Part shown: positions 7,659 to 15,445 of the stretch, piece by piece
Position numbering within the stretch: the first letter of the stretch is position 1
Layout of the letters: each line of letters begins with the position of its first letter
DNA from: Deltaproteobacteria bacterium
GTDB taxonomy: Bacteria > Myxococcota_A > UBA9042 > DTJE01
Reading direction: 5' to 3'
Assembly: GCA_029547805.1 (NCBI GenBank)
Contig: JAKPOP010000028.1
Span: 1 to 64,000, forward strand
Length of the DNA stretch: 64,000 nucleotides
Notes under the pieces: model-generated
Databases searched by the model: none
What the model was told of the DNA's origin: nothing
What the model saw: only the letters and a program-made list of their open reading frames with translations
Program-made: the position numbers and the translations under genes

Positions 7659-8120
7659 ATGGAACCGAAGACCCTGGCGAAGGCCCCCCAACGACCCGGC
7701 AAGGCGCCGCCTCTTCCCGAGGCCTTTTTGGAACCCCGGGCCCTCGCGGCGGCGATCCTGGAGGCGGCCTGGTCCAAGAATGCCTACCAGACCCGGGCGA
7801 TCGAGGTCGGGAGCCTGGTGGACTATACGGACATCTTCCTGATCCTGACCGGGAGGTCGGACCGTCATGTCCGGGCCATTGCCGACGAGATCGAGTCCCG
7901 GATGAAGCAGCAGGGAGTCCTCCCGCTGGGGATCGAGGGAAGGCAGGCGAACACCTGGATCCTGCTGGACTACGGGGACGTGGTGGTCCATGTCTTCGAG
8001 AAGACGGCCCGGGACTACTACGACCTGGACCATCTCTGGGGCGAGGCCCCGACGATTCCCTTCGAGGAGCCCGTCTGGGTCCAGGAGTTCGCCCGTTCCG
8101 AGGACTCGTCCGACTGGTAG
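7659..8120 (+). CDS. rsfS: Ribosome silencing factor RsfS
   Basis: RsfS (YbeB/Iojap) binds ribosomal protein L14 and blocks subunit joining when nutrients are scarce. The 153-residue product has an N-terminal extension of about 25 residues. The family core then follows: AAWSKNAYQTRAIEVGSL, YTDIFLILTGRSDRHVRA, WILLDYGDVVVHVFEKTARD and a YYDLDHLWG C-terminal motif. The ATG at 7659 has AGGAGGT five bases upstream. The usual neighbours nadD and rlmH are absent; a ComF-type gene overlaps its 3' end. Confidence 0.93.
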   Translation: MEPKTLAKAPQRPGKAPPLPEAFLEPRALAAAILEAAWSKNAYQTRAIEVGSLVDYTDIFLILTGRSDRHVRAIADEIESRMKQQGVLPLGIEGRQANTWILLDYGDVVVHVFEKTARDYYDLDHLWGEAPTIPFEEPVWVQEFARSEDSSDW

Positions 8121-8863
8121 CCTCGCTGCACCCGCTCCCGTTCCTCCGACAACGGATCAGGGACCTCGCCGCGGCCTGCTTCCCGGCCTCCTGCGGTGCC
8201 TGCGGTGCACCGGTCTCCCAGGGAGACGTGACCCCGGGCCTCGTGGCCCTCTGCCCACCGTGCCGGGAGGCCCTGGTGGCCTCCGATGATGGTTGCCCCG
8301 GTTGTGGTCGGCCCCTGTCCGACCCTGGTACGCCGTGTCCCCGATGCCAGGCGCACCCGCCACCCTATCGCAGCCTCTCGGCGGTGATGGTGTATGGCGG
8401 CACGGGCCGGGACCTGGTGATCCGCCTGAAGCACGGCCACCGGCCCGATCTGGCCCGGTCCCTGGGGACCTGGATGGCCGTCGTGGCCCATCGCCGGAGA
8501 CTGGTGGGTCCTGACACGGTGGTGGTCCCGGTGGGGCCCTGGCCTGCCCACACCGTCCAGCGGGGCTACTCGGCGCCGGTACTGCTGGCCCGGGAGGTCG
8601 CCCGGCGCACGGGAGCCCCGTGGATCCCCGACCTCCTGGTCCGGGTCCGTTCACCCGGGGATCCCCACGGCAGCCGCCAGGCCCGGGCGGAGGTCGTGCA
8701 GGGGGCCTGGGACCTGCGACGGCCCCGGCGCGTGCTGGGCCGATCGGTCCTCCTGGTGGACGACGTGATGACCACCGGGGCCACGGTCTCCGAGGTGTCC
8801 CGACGGCTGACACACGCCGGGGCCCGGCAGGTGGACGTGCTGGTCCTGGCCCGGGTCGATTGA
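8114..8863 (+). CDS. ComF-family phosphoribosyltransferase-like protein
   Basis: The C-terminal half has a type I phosphoribosyltransferase fold with the PRPP loop VLLVDDVMTTGATVSEV and the upstream RGYSAPVLLAREVARRTG. The N-terminal half has a zinc-ribbon: CGACGAPV, CPPC, CPGCGRP and CPRC (about residues 33-80). ComF-type proteins aid DNA uptake in competent bacteria, though many homologues have no proven role. The start is unclear: no in-frame ATG, GTG or TTG lies upstream of the first CxxC. A CTG (8114) overlaps the rsfS stop region and is used here. The first GTG (8228) would delete part of the zinc-ribbon. Confidence 0.78.
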   Translation: MVASLHPLPFLRQRIRDLAAACFPASCGACGAPVSQGDVTPGLVALCPPCREALVASDDGCPGCGRPLSDPGTPCPRCQAHPPPYRSLSAVMVYGGTGRDLVIRLKHGHRPDLARSLGTWMAVVAHRRRLVGPDTVVVPVGPWPAHTVQRGYSAPVLLAREVARRTGAPWIPDLLVRVRSPGDPHGSRQARAEVVQGAWDLRRPRRVLGRSVLLVDDVMTTGATVSEVSRRLTHAGARQVDVLVLARVD

Positions 8864-8945
8864 CCGGAGGGCCCGGGAGCCATAGGGTTCGCCGTGGTCG
8901 GAGCCTGGAAGGGGCCGGCCTGGGACCGAGACGACAGGGGGACCG

Positions 8946-10208
8946 ATGACCTGGAATCTGGCATGGGGACTGGGGCTGGTGGTGGTGGCGCTGGCGTTGG
9001 GGGCCCTTCGGGCGGACCTGGGGACCCTCTCTCGGGCCGGCCGGGCCTGGAAGGCCGTCCGGGTGCTGCTGCTGGCCCTGGGCCTCGCGGTGGCCCTGAA
9101 TCTGGTGCCGATCCCCCATCCTGCAGGCGAGGCCCCACCGCTTTCATGGCGCACCGACGTGGAAAACGCCCTGGCCGAGGCCCGGGCCCAGGGCCGGATG
9201 GCGATCCTGGACGCCGGGGCCGAGTGGTGCGCCGCCTGCAAGGAACTCGAACACCGGACGTTCCAGGACCCGGCGGTCGTCGAGGCCCTGAGGGACTTCG
9301 TGACGATCCGGATCGACATGACCGACTTCGACGCGGGCCAGCGGCGTCTGGAGGCGCTGGGCATCGAGGTCTCGTCGCTGCCCTACGTGGCCTTCTTCCT
9401 CCCCGACGGCCGCCGGAATCCGGGGGTCACGCTGCGGGACTACGAGGCCCCGTCGGCATTCCTGCGCCGGGTCTCCCAGGCGGGGACCTGGCAGGAGGAG
9501 GGCGGCGGCCCGGTGGCGCGCTGGCTGGCCGAAAAAGGGATTCTGTGGGCGATGCTGCTGGCGTTCCTGGCGGGCATCGGGGTCAGCCTGACCCCCTGCG
9601 TCTACCCGATGATTCCGGTCACACTGGGAGTCCTGGGGGCCCGCGGCACCACCGAGGGGCCATCGCCGTCGCCGGGATACCGGGTGGGACGGGCCGCGGT
9701 CTTCGTCCTCGGCATGGTGATCACCTACGCGACGCTGGGGGTCGTTTCGGCATTGCTGGGCAAGGGGTTCGGGTCCTGGATCCAGCATCCCGTCGTGACC
9801 CTGGCGATGGCGACCCTGTTCGCGGCGCTGGCCCTGTCCTACCTGGGCTTCTTCTCCCTGGACCTCCCGGAGGGGATCAAGGCCCGCCTCGGGGCCCGGC
9901 GGGGAGGCTTGCTGGGACTGGCGCTGGTGGGGGGAACCACGGGCCTCCTGGCGGCACCGTGCGCCGGGCCGGTGGTGGTGGGAATCCTGGCGGTGGTGAG
10001 CGCCACCCAGTCCGTGGGCCTCGGCTTCGCCTTGATGCTGGCGTTCGGCACGGGACTGGGACTCCTCTTCTTCGTACTGGGCGTCTCGAGCGTCCTGGTG
10101 GCCCGACGGCCCCGGAGCGGCCCCTGGATGGAGCGCATCGAACTGGGCCTGGCCACGGGCCTCCTCGTGGTGGCCCTCTACTACGGGAGACTGGGCCTGG
10201 GCCTCTGA
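8946..10208 (+). CDS. DsbD-like thiol-disulfide transporter with permuted domains
   Basis: The 420-residue membrane protein has two N-terminal helices (about 5-22, 38-56), then a thioredoxin domain (about 65-185) with W94-C95-A-A-C98. A six-helix CcdA/DsbD-type domain follows (about 197-418), with the redox cysteines C218 (LTPCVYPMIPVT) and C339 (LAAPCAGPVV). Canonical DsbD is alpha domain, eight helices, then thioredoxin. Here the thioredoxin precedes the main membrane domain, and the two N-terminal helices could be the last two of the eight. There is no DsbD-alpha domain. It should carry electrons from cytoplasmic thioredoxin to the periplasm. The ATG has GGGGGA four bases upstream. Partner proteins are unknown. 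Confidence 0.85.
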   Translation: MTWNLAWGLGLVVVALALGALRADLGTLSRAGRAWKAVRVLLLALGLAVALNLVPIPHPAGEAPPLSWRTDVENALAEARAQGRMAILDAGAEWCAACKELEHRTFQDPAVVEALRDFVTIRIDMTDFDAGQRRLEALGIEVSSLPYVAFFLPDGRRNPGVTLRDYEAPSAFLRRVSQAGTWQEEGGGPVARWLAEKGILWAMLLAFLAGIGVSLTPCVYPMIPVTLGVLGARGTTEGPSPSPGYRVGRAAVFVLGMVITYATLGVVSALLGKGFGSWIQHPVVTLAMATLFAALALSYLGFFSLDLPEGIKARLGARRGGLLGLALVGGTTGLLAAPCAGPVVVGILAVVSATQSVGLGFALMLAFGTGLGLLFFVLGVSSVLVARRPRSGPWMERIELGLATGLLVVALYYGRLGLGL

Positions 10209-10304
10209 GGGGATCGGACTTCGCCCCCCCTCCGGCCCCTCTCGGGTCTTTCCTTGGAACGCGTTTCCTGCTACCGTTGCGCCGCCTTCACGCGAACATG
10301 CACG

Positions 10305-10952
10305 ATGGACCACAGGACTCCCATTCAAGCGGCCGTCTTCGACTTCGATGGCACCTTGGTGGACACGATGGGCGGCTTTGCCGACATTGCCGCCGGAATT
10401 CTCCAGCGCATGTACGGCCTCGACCCCCAGGAGGCCCGCCGGCAGTACCTCCTGACCTCCGGTCTGCCCTTCAACCAGCAGATGGAGATCATCCGCCCCG
10501 GAGACCCGAGGAATCCGGAGGCCGTCGCGGAGTTCGAAGCCACGAAGCAGGAAGGCTTCTTCCGGGAGCGCTTTTCCGAGGATGTCCGGAAGGCCATCCG
10601 AGGCCTCCGGAGTCGGGGATACCGCTGCATCGTCTCGTCGAACAACTTCCAGCACCTGATCGACCGCTTCGTGGCACGGGAGGCCGACTGCCCATTCGAT
10701 CTGGTGCTGGGGGCCGCCCCCGGCTTCTACAAGGGACGGGACCACTTCCTCCGGGTCCAGGAGGTCTTCGGCCTCAGACCCGACCAGTTGCTCTTCGTGG
10801 GGGATTCCCTGAAGGACGCAGAGAAGGCCCTCGCCAACGGGGTCGCCTTCATTGCCCGCCTGGGGACCTTCCGCCGGGAGGACTTCGAGGCCCGCTACCC
10901 GGGCGTTCGAACCATCGAATCCCTCTCCCAACTGCTGGATGTCCTGCCATGA
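10305..10952 (+). CDS. HAD-superfamily hydrolase (phosphatase)
   Basis: The 215-residue product has all four HAD motifs: FDFDGTLVDT (nucleophile Asp, about residues 12-21), VSSNN (motif II), a Lys in GFYKGRD (motif III) and LLFVGDSLKDAEKA (motif IV). A C1-type cap lies between motifs I and II. It should dephosphorylate a small molecule. The ATG at 10305 is preferred because HAD motif I starts shortly after; an upstream TTG (10254) is less likely. The stop overlaps the next gene's ATG, so its substrate may be linked to the nucleotidyltransferase it is coupled to. Confidence 0.85.
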   Translation: MDHRTPIQAAVFDFDGTLVDTMGGFADIAAGILQRMYGLDPQEARRQYLLTSGLPFNQQMEIIRPGDPRNPEAVAEFEATKQEGFFRERFSEDVRKAIRGLRSRGYRCIVSSNNFQHLIDRFVAREADCPFDLVLGAAPGFYKGRDHFLRVQEVFGLRPDQLLFVGDSLKDAEKALANGVAFIARLGTFRREDFEARYPGVRTIESLSQLLDVLP

Positions 10953-11707
10953 ATCGACCCTCGTCCGTGATCCTGCTCGCAGCAGGGCTGGGAAACCGGC
11001 TCCGCCCCCTGACCGAGTCCCTGCCCAAGGCCCTGGTCCCCTGCGGCGGCTGGCCGCTTCTGGCCTACGACCTGGAGTTCGCCCGGCGGGCCCTGGCCCC
11101 CGGGGGCCGGCTCGTCGTCGTCACGGGCCATCACCGGGAACTGGTCGAGGAGTACCTCGCCCAGGCGGCCCCCGAGGCCATCCCGGTCCACAACCCCGAC
11201 TACGAGAAGGCGAACCTGCTGTCGGTGGCCGCGGGGCTCCGGGAGGTGACCCACGACTTCCTGCTCATGAACGTCGATCACATCTACCCCCTGGCCTTCG
11301 CCGATCGTCTGGTCCAGAGCCACGGGGACGTCGTGTGCGCCGTGGACCACGATCGCCCCCTCGGTCCCGACGACATGAAGGTCGGGCTGGATCCCCAGGG
11401 ACGAGTGGCCCGGATCAGCAAGCGCCTCCCGACCTGGGACCTGGGCTACATCGGCATGACCCTGGTCCGTCCGACAGGACTGCCCCGGTGGCGGGAATGC
11501 TTCGATCGCCTGCTGTCGGCGCGGCCCGACTCCGCGGTGGCCGAGGAGGTCATCCAGGCCCTGGCGGACCAGGGCACGCCCGCCGAGGTCTGCGACCTTT
11601 CGGGACTGTCCTGGCTGGAGGTGGACACCCTGGAGGACCTGGAGGCCGCCGAGGCCCGGCTGGCCGAGTGCCCCGACCTGATCCACCGGCAGTGGAACGC
11701 CCCGTGA
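10949..11707 (+). CDS. Sugar/alcohol-phosphate nucleotidyltransferase
   Basis: The 252-residue product has the NTP-transferase signature LAAGLGNRLRPLTESLPKAL near the N-terminus. The metal-binding segment reads MNVDHIYP, followed by VDHDRPLGPDDMKV and GRVARISKRL. The DH-Y and 'KI/RISKxL' features resemble inositol-1-phosphate or phosphocholine cytidylyltransferases (IPCT/LicC type) more than glucose-1-phosphate enzymes. That is from memory of the families. The C-terminal WLEVDTLEDLEAAEARL is typical. It overlaps both neighbours: ATGA with the HAD gene, and TGATG with the ROK kinase. Confidence 0.82.
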   Translation: MNRPSSVILLAAGLGNRLRPLTESLPKALVPCGGWPLLAYDLEFARRALAPGGRLVVVTGHHRELVEEYLAQAAPEAIPVHNPDYEKANLLSVAAGLREVTHDFLLMNVDHIYPLAFADRLVQSHGDVVCAVDHDRPLGPDDMKVGLDPQGRVARISKRLPTWDLGYIGMTLVRPTGLPRWRECFDRLLSARPDSAVAEEVIQALADQGTPAEVCDLSGLSWLEVDTLEDLEAAEARLAECPDLIHRQWNAP

Positions 11708-12756
11708 TGACTGGCCCCCGACCGGTTCCAACCCGGGCCTCCGGGGCGAACCCGGCCCCCTCCGACCGGCCGATCCTGGGGTTCGACCTGGGCGGCTCCC
11801 GCCTGAAGGCGGGGATCGTGGTCCAGGGAGGCGTGGTCCGGATGGAGGTCCGGGACCTGCCCCGGACCGGGCGATCGCCCCAGGTCACGCTCGACTTCCT
11901 GGTGGAAGGCCTGCGGGACCTCATGGCCCGAGAGGGAGTCCGGGAGTCGGACCTCCTGGGCCTCGGAGGAGGCATGGCCGGGGCCATCCGGTTTCCCGGC
12001 GGCGTGGTCGTCCAGTCCCCCCACCACCCCGAATGGCGCGGGTTTCCGCTGCGACGGACGCTGGCGAGTCGCCTGGGGATCCGGCGGGTGATGATCGACA
12101 ACGACGCAAACGTGGTGGCCCTGGGAGAGGCCCGGCACGGGGCGGCCATCGGCTCCCCGGACTTCCTGTGCATCACCCTGGGAAGCGGCATCGGCGGTGC
12201 GGTGGTGCTCGGGGGTGCGCTCTGGCGGGGAATCCGGGGCATGGCCGGGGAGTTCGGCCACATCCCGGCCCGACCCGGGGGCCGGCGATGCGCCTGCGGG
12301 AGCCGTGGCTGCCTGGAACAGTATGCGTCGGCCGAGTCCCTGCGCCGGTTCGCCCGGGAGCACCGGCTCGTCGCCCGAGGCGTGATCCCCCCGGGCCCCG
12401 ACGCACCCCGATCCCTCGTGGAGGCGGCCCGTTCCGGAAACCCCGAGGCCCTTCGGGCCTTCGACGAGATGGGCCGCTGGCTCGCCGTGGGCATCGCGAC
12501 CCTGGTCCAGGCCCTGGACCTGCCTCTCGTGGTGATCGCCGGGGGTCTGGCCGCCGCATTTCCGCTCTTCGAGGACCGACTGCGACAGGACGTGGGAGGA
12601 CACGGACTGGCACCGCTGCTCCAGGGAATCCGGGTCCGACCAGGAACCCTCGGGGATGCCGCAGGCGTCCTGGGCGCCGCGTCCCTCCTGGTCGGGGTTC
12701 CGCCTCGACACGGGAGGCCTGTCGCCGATTTGCCCCTGGCTTCCGGTGACCGCTAG
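11707..12756 (+). CDS. ROK-family sugar kinase
   Basis: The 349-residue product is a ROK (repressor, ORF, kinase) protein without an N-terminal helix-turn-helix, so a kinase. It shows LGFDLGGSRLKAGIV (ATP phosphate loop), DNDANVVALGEA (catalytic Asp), LGSGIGGAVVLGG, GEFGHIP and the zinc motif CACGSRGCLEQYAS. Glucose or N-acetylated hexosamines are usual substrates. The first 20 residues are a Pro-rich extension. The start ATG shares its A with the preceding stop; GTG at 11704 is an alternative. Confidence 0.88.
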   Translation: MTGPRPVPTRASGANPAPSDRPILGFDLGGSRLKAGIVVQGGVVRMEVRDLPRTGRSPQVTLDFLVEGLRDLMAREGVRESDLLGLGGGMAGAIRFPGGVVVQSPHHPEWRGFPLRRTLASRLGIRRVMIDNDANVVALGEARHGAAIGSPDFLCITLGSGIGGAVVLGGALWRGIRGMAGEFGHIPARPGGRRCACGSRGCLEQYASAESLRRFAREHRLVARGVIPPGPDAPRSLVEAARSGNPEALRAFDEMGRWLAVGIATLVQALDLPLVVIAGGLAAAFPLFEDRLRQDVGGHGLAPLLQGIRVRPGTLGDAAGVLGAASLLVGVPPRHGRPVADLPLASGDR

Positions 12757-12759
12757 CAT
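12730..12759 (+). promoter_or_regulatory. Possible internal promoter before the 435-residue gene
   Basis: TTGCCC (12730-12735), an 18-bp spacer and TAGCAT (12754-12759) overlap the 3' end of the ROK gene. Both boxes match 4/6. This would let the downstream gene be transcribed separately. Confidence 0.35.
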
Positions 12760-12787
12760 CGGGGGTGGTTCCCCCGGAGGTGGATCG

Positions 12788-14095
12788 ATGGAAGGCAACG
12801 CACCGGGTGCCGCGGAGGTCCGCCGGATCGACCCCAGGCAACTTCTGGAAATCCATGCCTTCCTGGCCTGCCAGGGACCCGAGGCGTTCCAGCCGTCGGT
12901 GGCCTGGTTCCGCCTGATGCCCGATGCCCGCCAGGGGGCCCTGGTGGACTGGCTCCTGGACCCGGCGCACCGGCAGGAGGCATCGGCCCTGCTGGGGGCG
13001 GAGTGGGGCCGGGTGCTGGAGGGTTCGGACCGGGACGGCTTCGCGCGGATGGGAGGCCTGCTCCCCTGCCTGGCGGCCTGCGACGCGGCGCTGGGGTTCC
13101 GGGTCCTGGAGGCCACGGCCCGGGCGGTGGGGCCATCGGCCCAGAAGGCCTTCGGAGAGGCCCTGCTGGCCCTGGCCCTATCCCAGGCAACGGCCCGGGG
13201 GTGCAAGGAGGCCGCACCGGGGTCCGAGCAGGACCTGCTGGCGGTCCTGTTCGGAGCGATGGCATGTCTGCCCCAGGACGCCGAGGGCCAGGCCCGGCGC
13301 TTCCTGGCCCTGACCCAGGAAGCCCCGGAGGCCATCGGAGAGGCCCTGGTCCGAGGAGACCTGTTCCCCAGGACTCCCGAGGCCCTGGCGCTGATTCTCC
13401 GCGACGGACATCCCAGGGCGATCGAGTGGCTCCTCCGGGGAGTGACGGTGCGTCCGGGGGGAAGGTCGGACCTCTTCCAGGCCTGCCGCTCGTTGCTGGC
13501 CCGGAGCCTGGAGACGGCAATCCCGGCCCTGGGTCGAGCCGTCGATGGCCTGGTCCGGCACTCCCAGGCGCTCGAGCCCCTCGAGGCCCTGTTCCGGGCC
13601 GCCCTGCTGCCGGCCCTGGAACGGGCTCCCGTCGAGGTCCTTTGCGCCCTGGTCCCGGAACCGGCGACCCCCGGAACCCTCCGACTGGTCTCCCAGGTCC
13701 TGCCGGGCCTGCCGCCGGACCGACGATCGCTCCTCTGCGACGTGCTGTTCGATCGGTGCGACCACCTGCTTCGGGAGGGACGAGTCGGCACCCCGGAGGG
13801 ATCCCTCTTCGTGGACGCGGTGGTCCAGGCGGCGGTGCTGCACCCCGACCCGGGGCGGGCGACGGAGCGGGTCCGGCGGATGCTGCTGGACGGAGCCGCC
13901 CTGTTCCGGGTCCAGTTGTTCGGCAGCGCCCGGCCCCGGGAGGAGCTCTTCGACGCGGCGATGGCCTTCGAGCAGGTGGTCGCCGATCTCGACGAGGAGT
14001 TCCGACGCCGGAGGTCCCTGGCCTACTCGCTGGACAGCGTGATGCCGATGGTCCGGTCGCTGGCGAACCCGCCACAGGTCACCTGGGCCGAGTAG
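12788..14095 (+). CDS. Large helical protein of unknown function
   Basis: The 435-residue product starts at an ATG with GGAGGTG upstream. It has no signal peptide and no membrane helix. The composition (Leu, Ala, Arg, Glu) and spacing of hydrophobic residues suggest an all-helical, perhaps HEAT-like repeat protein. Recognisable stretches such as QLLEIHAFLACQGPEAFQP and SLAYSLDSVMPMVRSLA carry no known motif. From the codon use it is clearly coding. It follows the ROK kinase by 31 bp. I cannot assign a function. Confidence 0.7.
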   Translation: MEGNAPGAAEVRRIDPRQLLEIHAFLACQGPEAFQPSVAWFRLMPDARQGALVDWLLDPAHRQEASALLGAEWGRVLEGSDRDGFARMGGLLPCLAACDAALGFRVLEATARAVGPSAQKAFGEALLALALSQATARGCKEAAPGSEQDLLAVLFGAMACLPQDAEGQARRFLALTQEAPEAIGEALVRGDLFPRTPEALALILRDGHPRAIEWLLRGVTVRPGGRSDLFQACRSLLARSLETAIPALGRAVDGLVRHSQALEPLEALFRAALLPALERAPVEVLCALVPEPATPGTLRLVSQVLPGLPPDRRSLLCDVLFDRCDHLLREGRVGTPEGSLFVDAVVQAAVLHPDPGRATERVRRMLLDGAALFRVQLFGSARPREELFDAAMAFEQVVADLDEEFRRRRSLAYSLDSVMPMVRSLANPPQVTWAE

Positions 14096-14127
14096 CCCTC
14101 CCCGCTGCGGGCCGACCGGTCGCTCCT

Positions 14128-14151
14128 CCCGGGTGGCGGCAACCACCGGGG
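14128..14151. terminator. Stem-loop between convergent genes
   Basis: CCCGGGTGG (14128-14136), loop CGGCAA and CCACCGGGG (14143-14151) form a nine-pair stem with one mismatch. It sits midway between two converging genes (stops at 14095 and 14160). No T-tract follows, so a bidirectional terminator role is inferred from position. Confidence 0.45.
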
Positions 14152-14159
14152 CGGGATCG

Positions 14160-14645
14160 TCACTTCTTCGAGGCGGCCGACGCGGCCTTGCCCGAGGCCG
14201 GGGCCCTGGACTGGACCTTCCGGAGGGCGATCCGCAACTCCTTCACCTCGACGGTGAGTTCCTTGAGGGACTCCTCGATCGCCTCGACCTGATCGGTGGT
14301 CGCGACCCGCAGGAAGGCAACGGCCTCCTCCCGCAGGAGGGCCAGCGGCCGGGCCAGTTCGGGCGCCCGGAGCCTCTCCATCAACTCGGGCAGGGGCAAC
14401 TTGCCGTACTGGTCCAGCAGCCCCTTCAGGTGCAGGCCCGAGAAGGCCTGCGCCACCCGCTGCCGGCGCTCCTCGAGGATCTGGCGACCCGCCTCCAGGG
14501 CCTTCTGTCCCTCGCTGAGGGCCTGGCGCCCCCGGGAGGCCACCTGATCCTTCACCTGTCTCCCCTTCGACGTCAGTCCCGAGAGCCGCTCGGCGGACTG
14601 GTCCAGCAGCCCCTTCACCTGGGAACCGATTGCCTTGGCGGTCAT
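14160..14645 (-). CDS. Coiled-coil (phasin-like) protein
   Basis: The 161-residue product has no signal peptide and is almost entirely amphipathic helix. A basic N-terminal half (KGLLDQSAERLSGL, GRQALSEGQKALEAGRQI) precedes a C-terminal coiled coil (VEAIEESLKELTVEVKELRIAL) and an Ala/Ser/Lys tail ending SKK. Overall it resembles phasins or phasin-like structural proteins, but I cannot place it in a family. The ATG has AGGAGG five bases upstream, and an unusually good promoter sits close by, suggesting high expression. Confidence 0.7.
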   Translation of the reverse strand: MTAKAIGSQVKGLLDQSAERLSGLTSKGRQVKDQVASRGRQALSEGQKALEAGRQILEERRQRVAQAFSGLHLKGLLDQYGKLPLPELMERLRAPELARPLALLREEAVAFLRVATTDQVEAIEESLKELTVEVKELRIALRKVQSRAPASGKAASAASKK

Positions 14646-14677
14646 GGAATCCTCCTGGAAATCCAGAGTGCAACGGG

Positions 14678-14706
14678 AAGATAACGCACTGCGTCATTCC
14701 TGTCAA
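14678..14706 (-). promoter_or_regulatory. Strong sigma70 promoter of the coiled-coil gene
   Basis: On the minus strand a perfect TTGACA (14706-14701), a 17-bp spacer and TATCTT (14683-14678) are seen. The leader would be about 25 nt, with the Shine-Dalgarno site directly within it. Confidence 0.65.
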
Positions 14707-14842
14707 CCCCGGCAGGTCCGCCGCCCGGGAGCCTCCGGACCTCCAGGGCCCCCGCAGGGCCGGACCTCCGCGGAGGTCCGCCGCTGGAAGACCGTCATCA
14801 GGACTGCAGAGAGACGGGTGGTGGCGGGGGGACGATTCGGGG

Positions 14843-15433
14843 TCAGAGACCCAGGAGTTCCTTGCGCCGGGCCTCGGAGGCCGCCAGGACCTCCCGGTGC
14901 AGGCTCCCGCCCCTGGCATCCATCGTCACGACCACCGGGAAGTCCTCCACCTCCAGCACCCAGAAGGCCTCGGGCACCCCGAACTCCTGGAGCATCCGGA
15001 CCTCCCGGACCCGGCGCACCCGCCGGGCCAGCAGGGTGCCGGCACCTCCCACGGCGTGGAGGTACACCGCCCCATGCTGCTGCAGCGCCCGGCTGGTCTT
15101 CTCCCCCATGCCCCCCTTGCCGATCACCCCGGCGATCCGGTACCGGGCGATCACCTCGGCCTGGTAGGGCTCCTCCCGGTTCGAGGTGGTGGGACCTGCG
15201 GAGACGACCCTCCAGCCCTCCCCCTCCCGGACCATGATGGGTCCACAGTGATACACGAAGGCCCCCTGGAGCAGGTCCGCGAAGTCCGGGCGGAACGCCT
15301 CCACCAGGAACTTGTGCCCCATGTCCCGGGCCGTCACGACGGTCCCCGACAGCAGCAACTCCTGCCCGATGGTCAGGCCCCGAAGGACCTCCTCGGACAC
15401 TGGCATCCGCAGGCGCAGCGGTTCGTTGGCCAT
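14843..15433 (-). CDS. Class I fumarate hydratase, beta (C-terminal) subunit
   Basis: The 196-residue protein is the swivelling C-terminal domain of Fe-S class I hydro-lyases. Family features are LLSGTVVTARDMGHK, VYHCGPIMV, VVSAGPTTSNREEPY, IAGVIGKGGMGEKT and the C-terminal VEDFPVVVTMDARG segment. With the alpha subunit 12 bp upstream it interconverts fumarate and malate. L-tartrate dehydratase (TtdAB) is the main alternative and cannot be fully excluded by sequence alone. Separate alpha and beta subunits rather than one fused chain are common in anaerobes and thermophiles. Confidence 0.92.
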   Translation of the reverse strand: MANEPLRLRMPVSEEVLRGLTIGQELLLSGTVVTARDMGHKFLVEAFRPDFADLLQGAFVYHCGPIMVREGEGWRVVSAGPTTSNREEPYQAEVIARYRIAGVIGKGGMGEKTSRALQQHGAVYLHAVGGAGTLLARRVRRVREVRMLQEFGVPEAFWVLEVEDFPVVVTMDARGGSLHREVLAASEARRKELLGL

Positions 15434-15445
15434 CCTCGTCCCCCT

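Noticed and set aside
7571-8113. Long N-terminal extension of the ComF-like frame
   Set aside because: It overlaps rsfS entirely and its composition is that of an out-of-frame shadow.
8946-10208. Frameshifted or rearranged ordinary DsbD
   Set aside because: One continuous frame with all redox motifs and a good start; no sign of a broken alpha domain or leftover C-terminal thioredoxin downstream.
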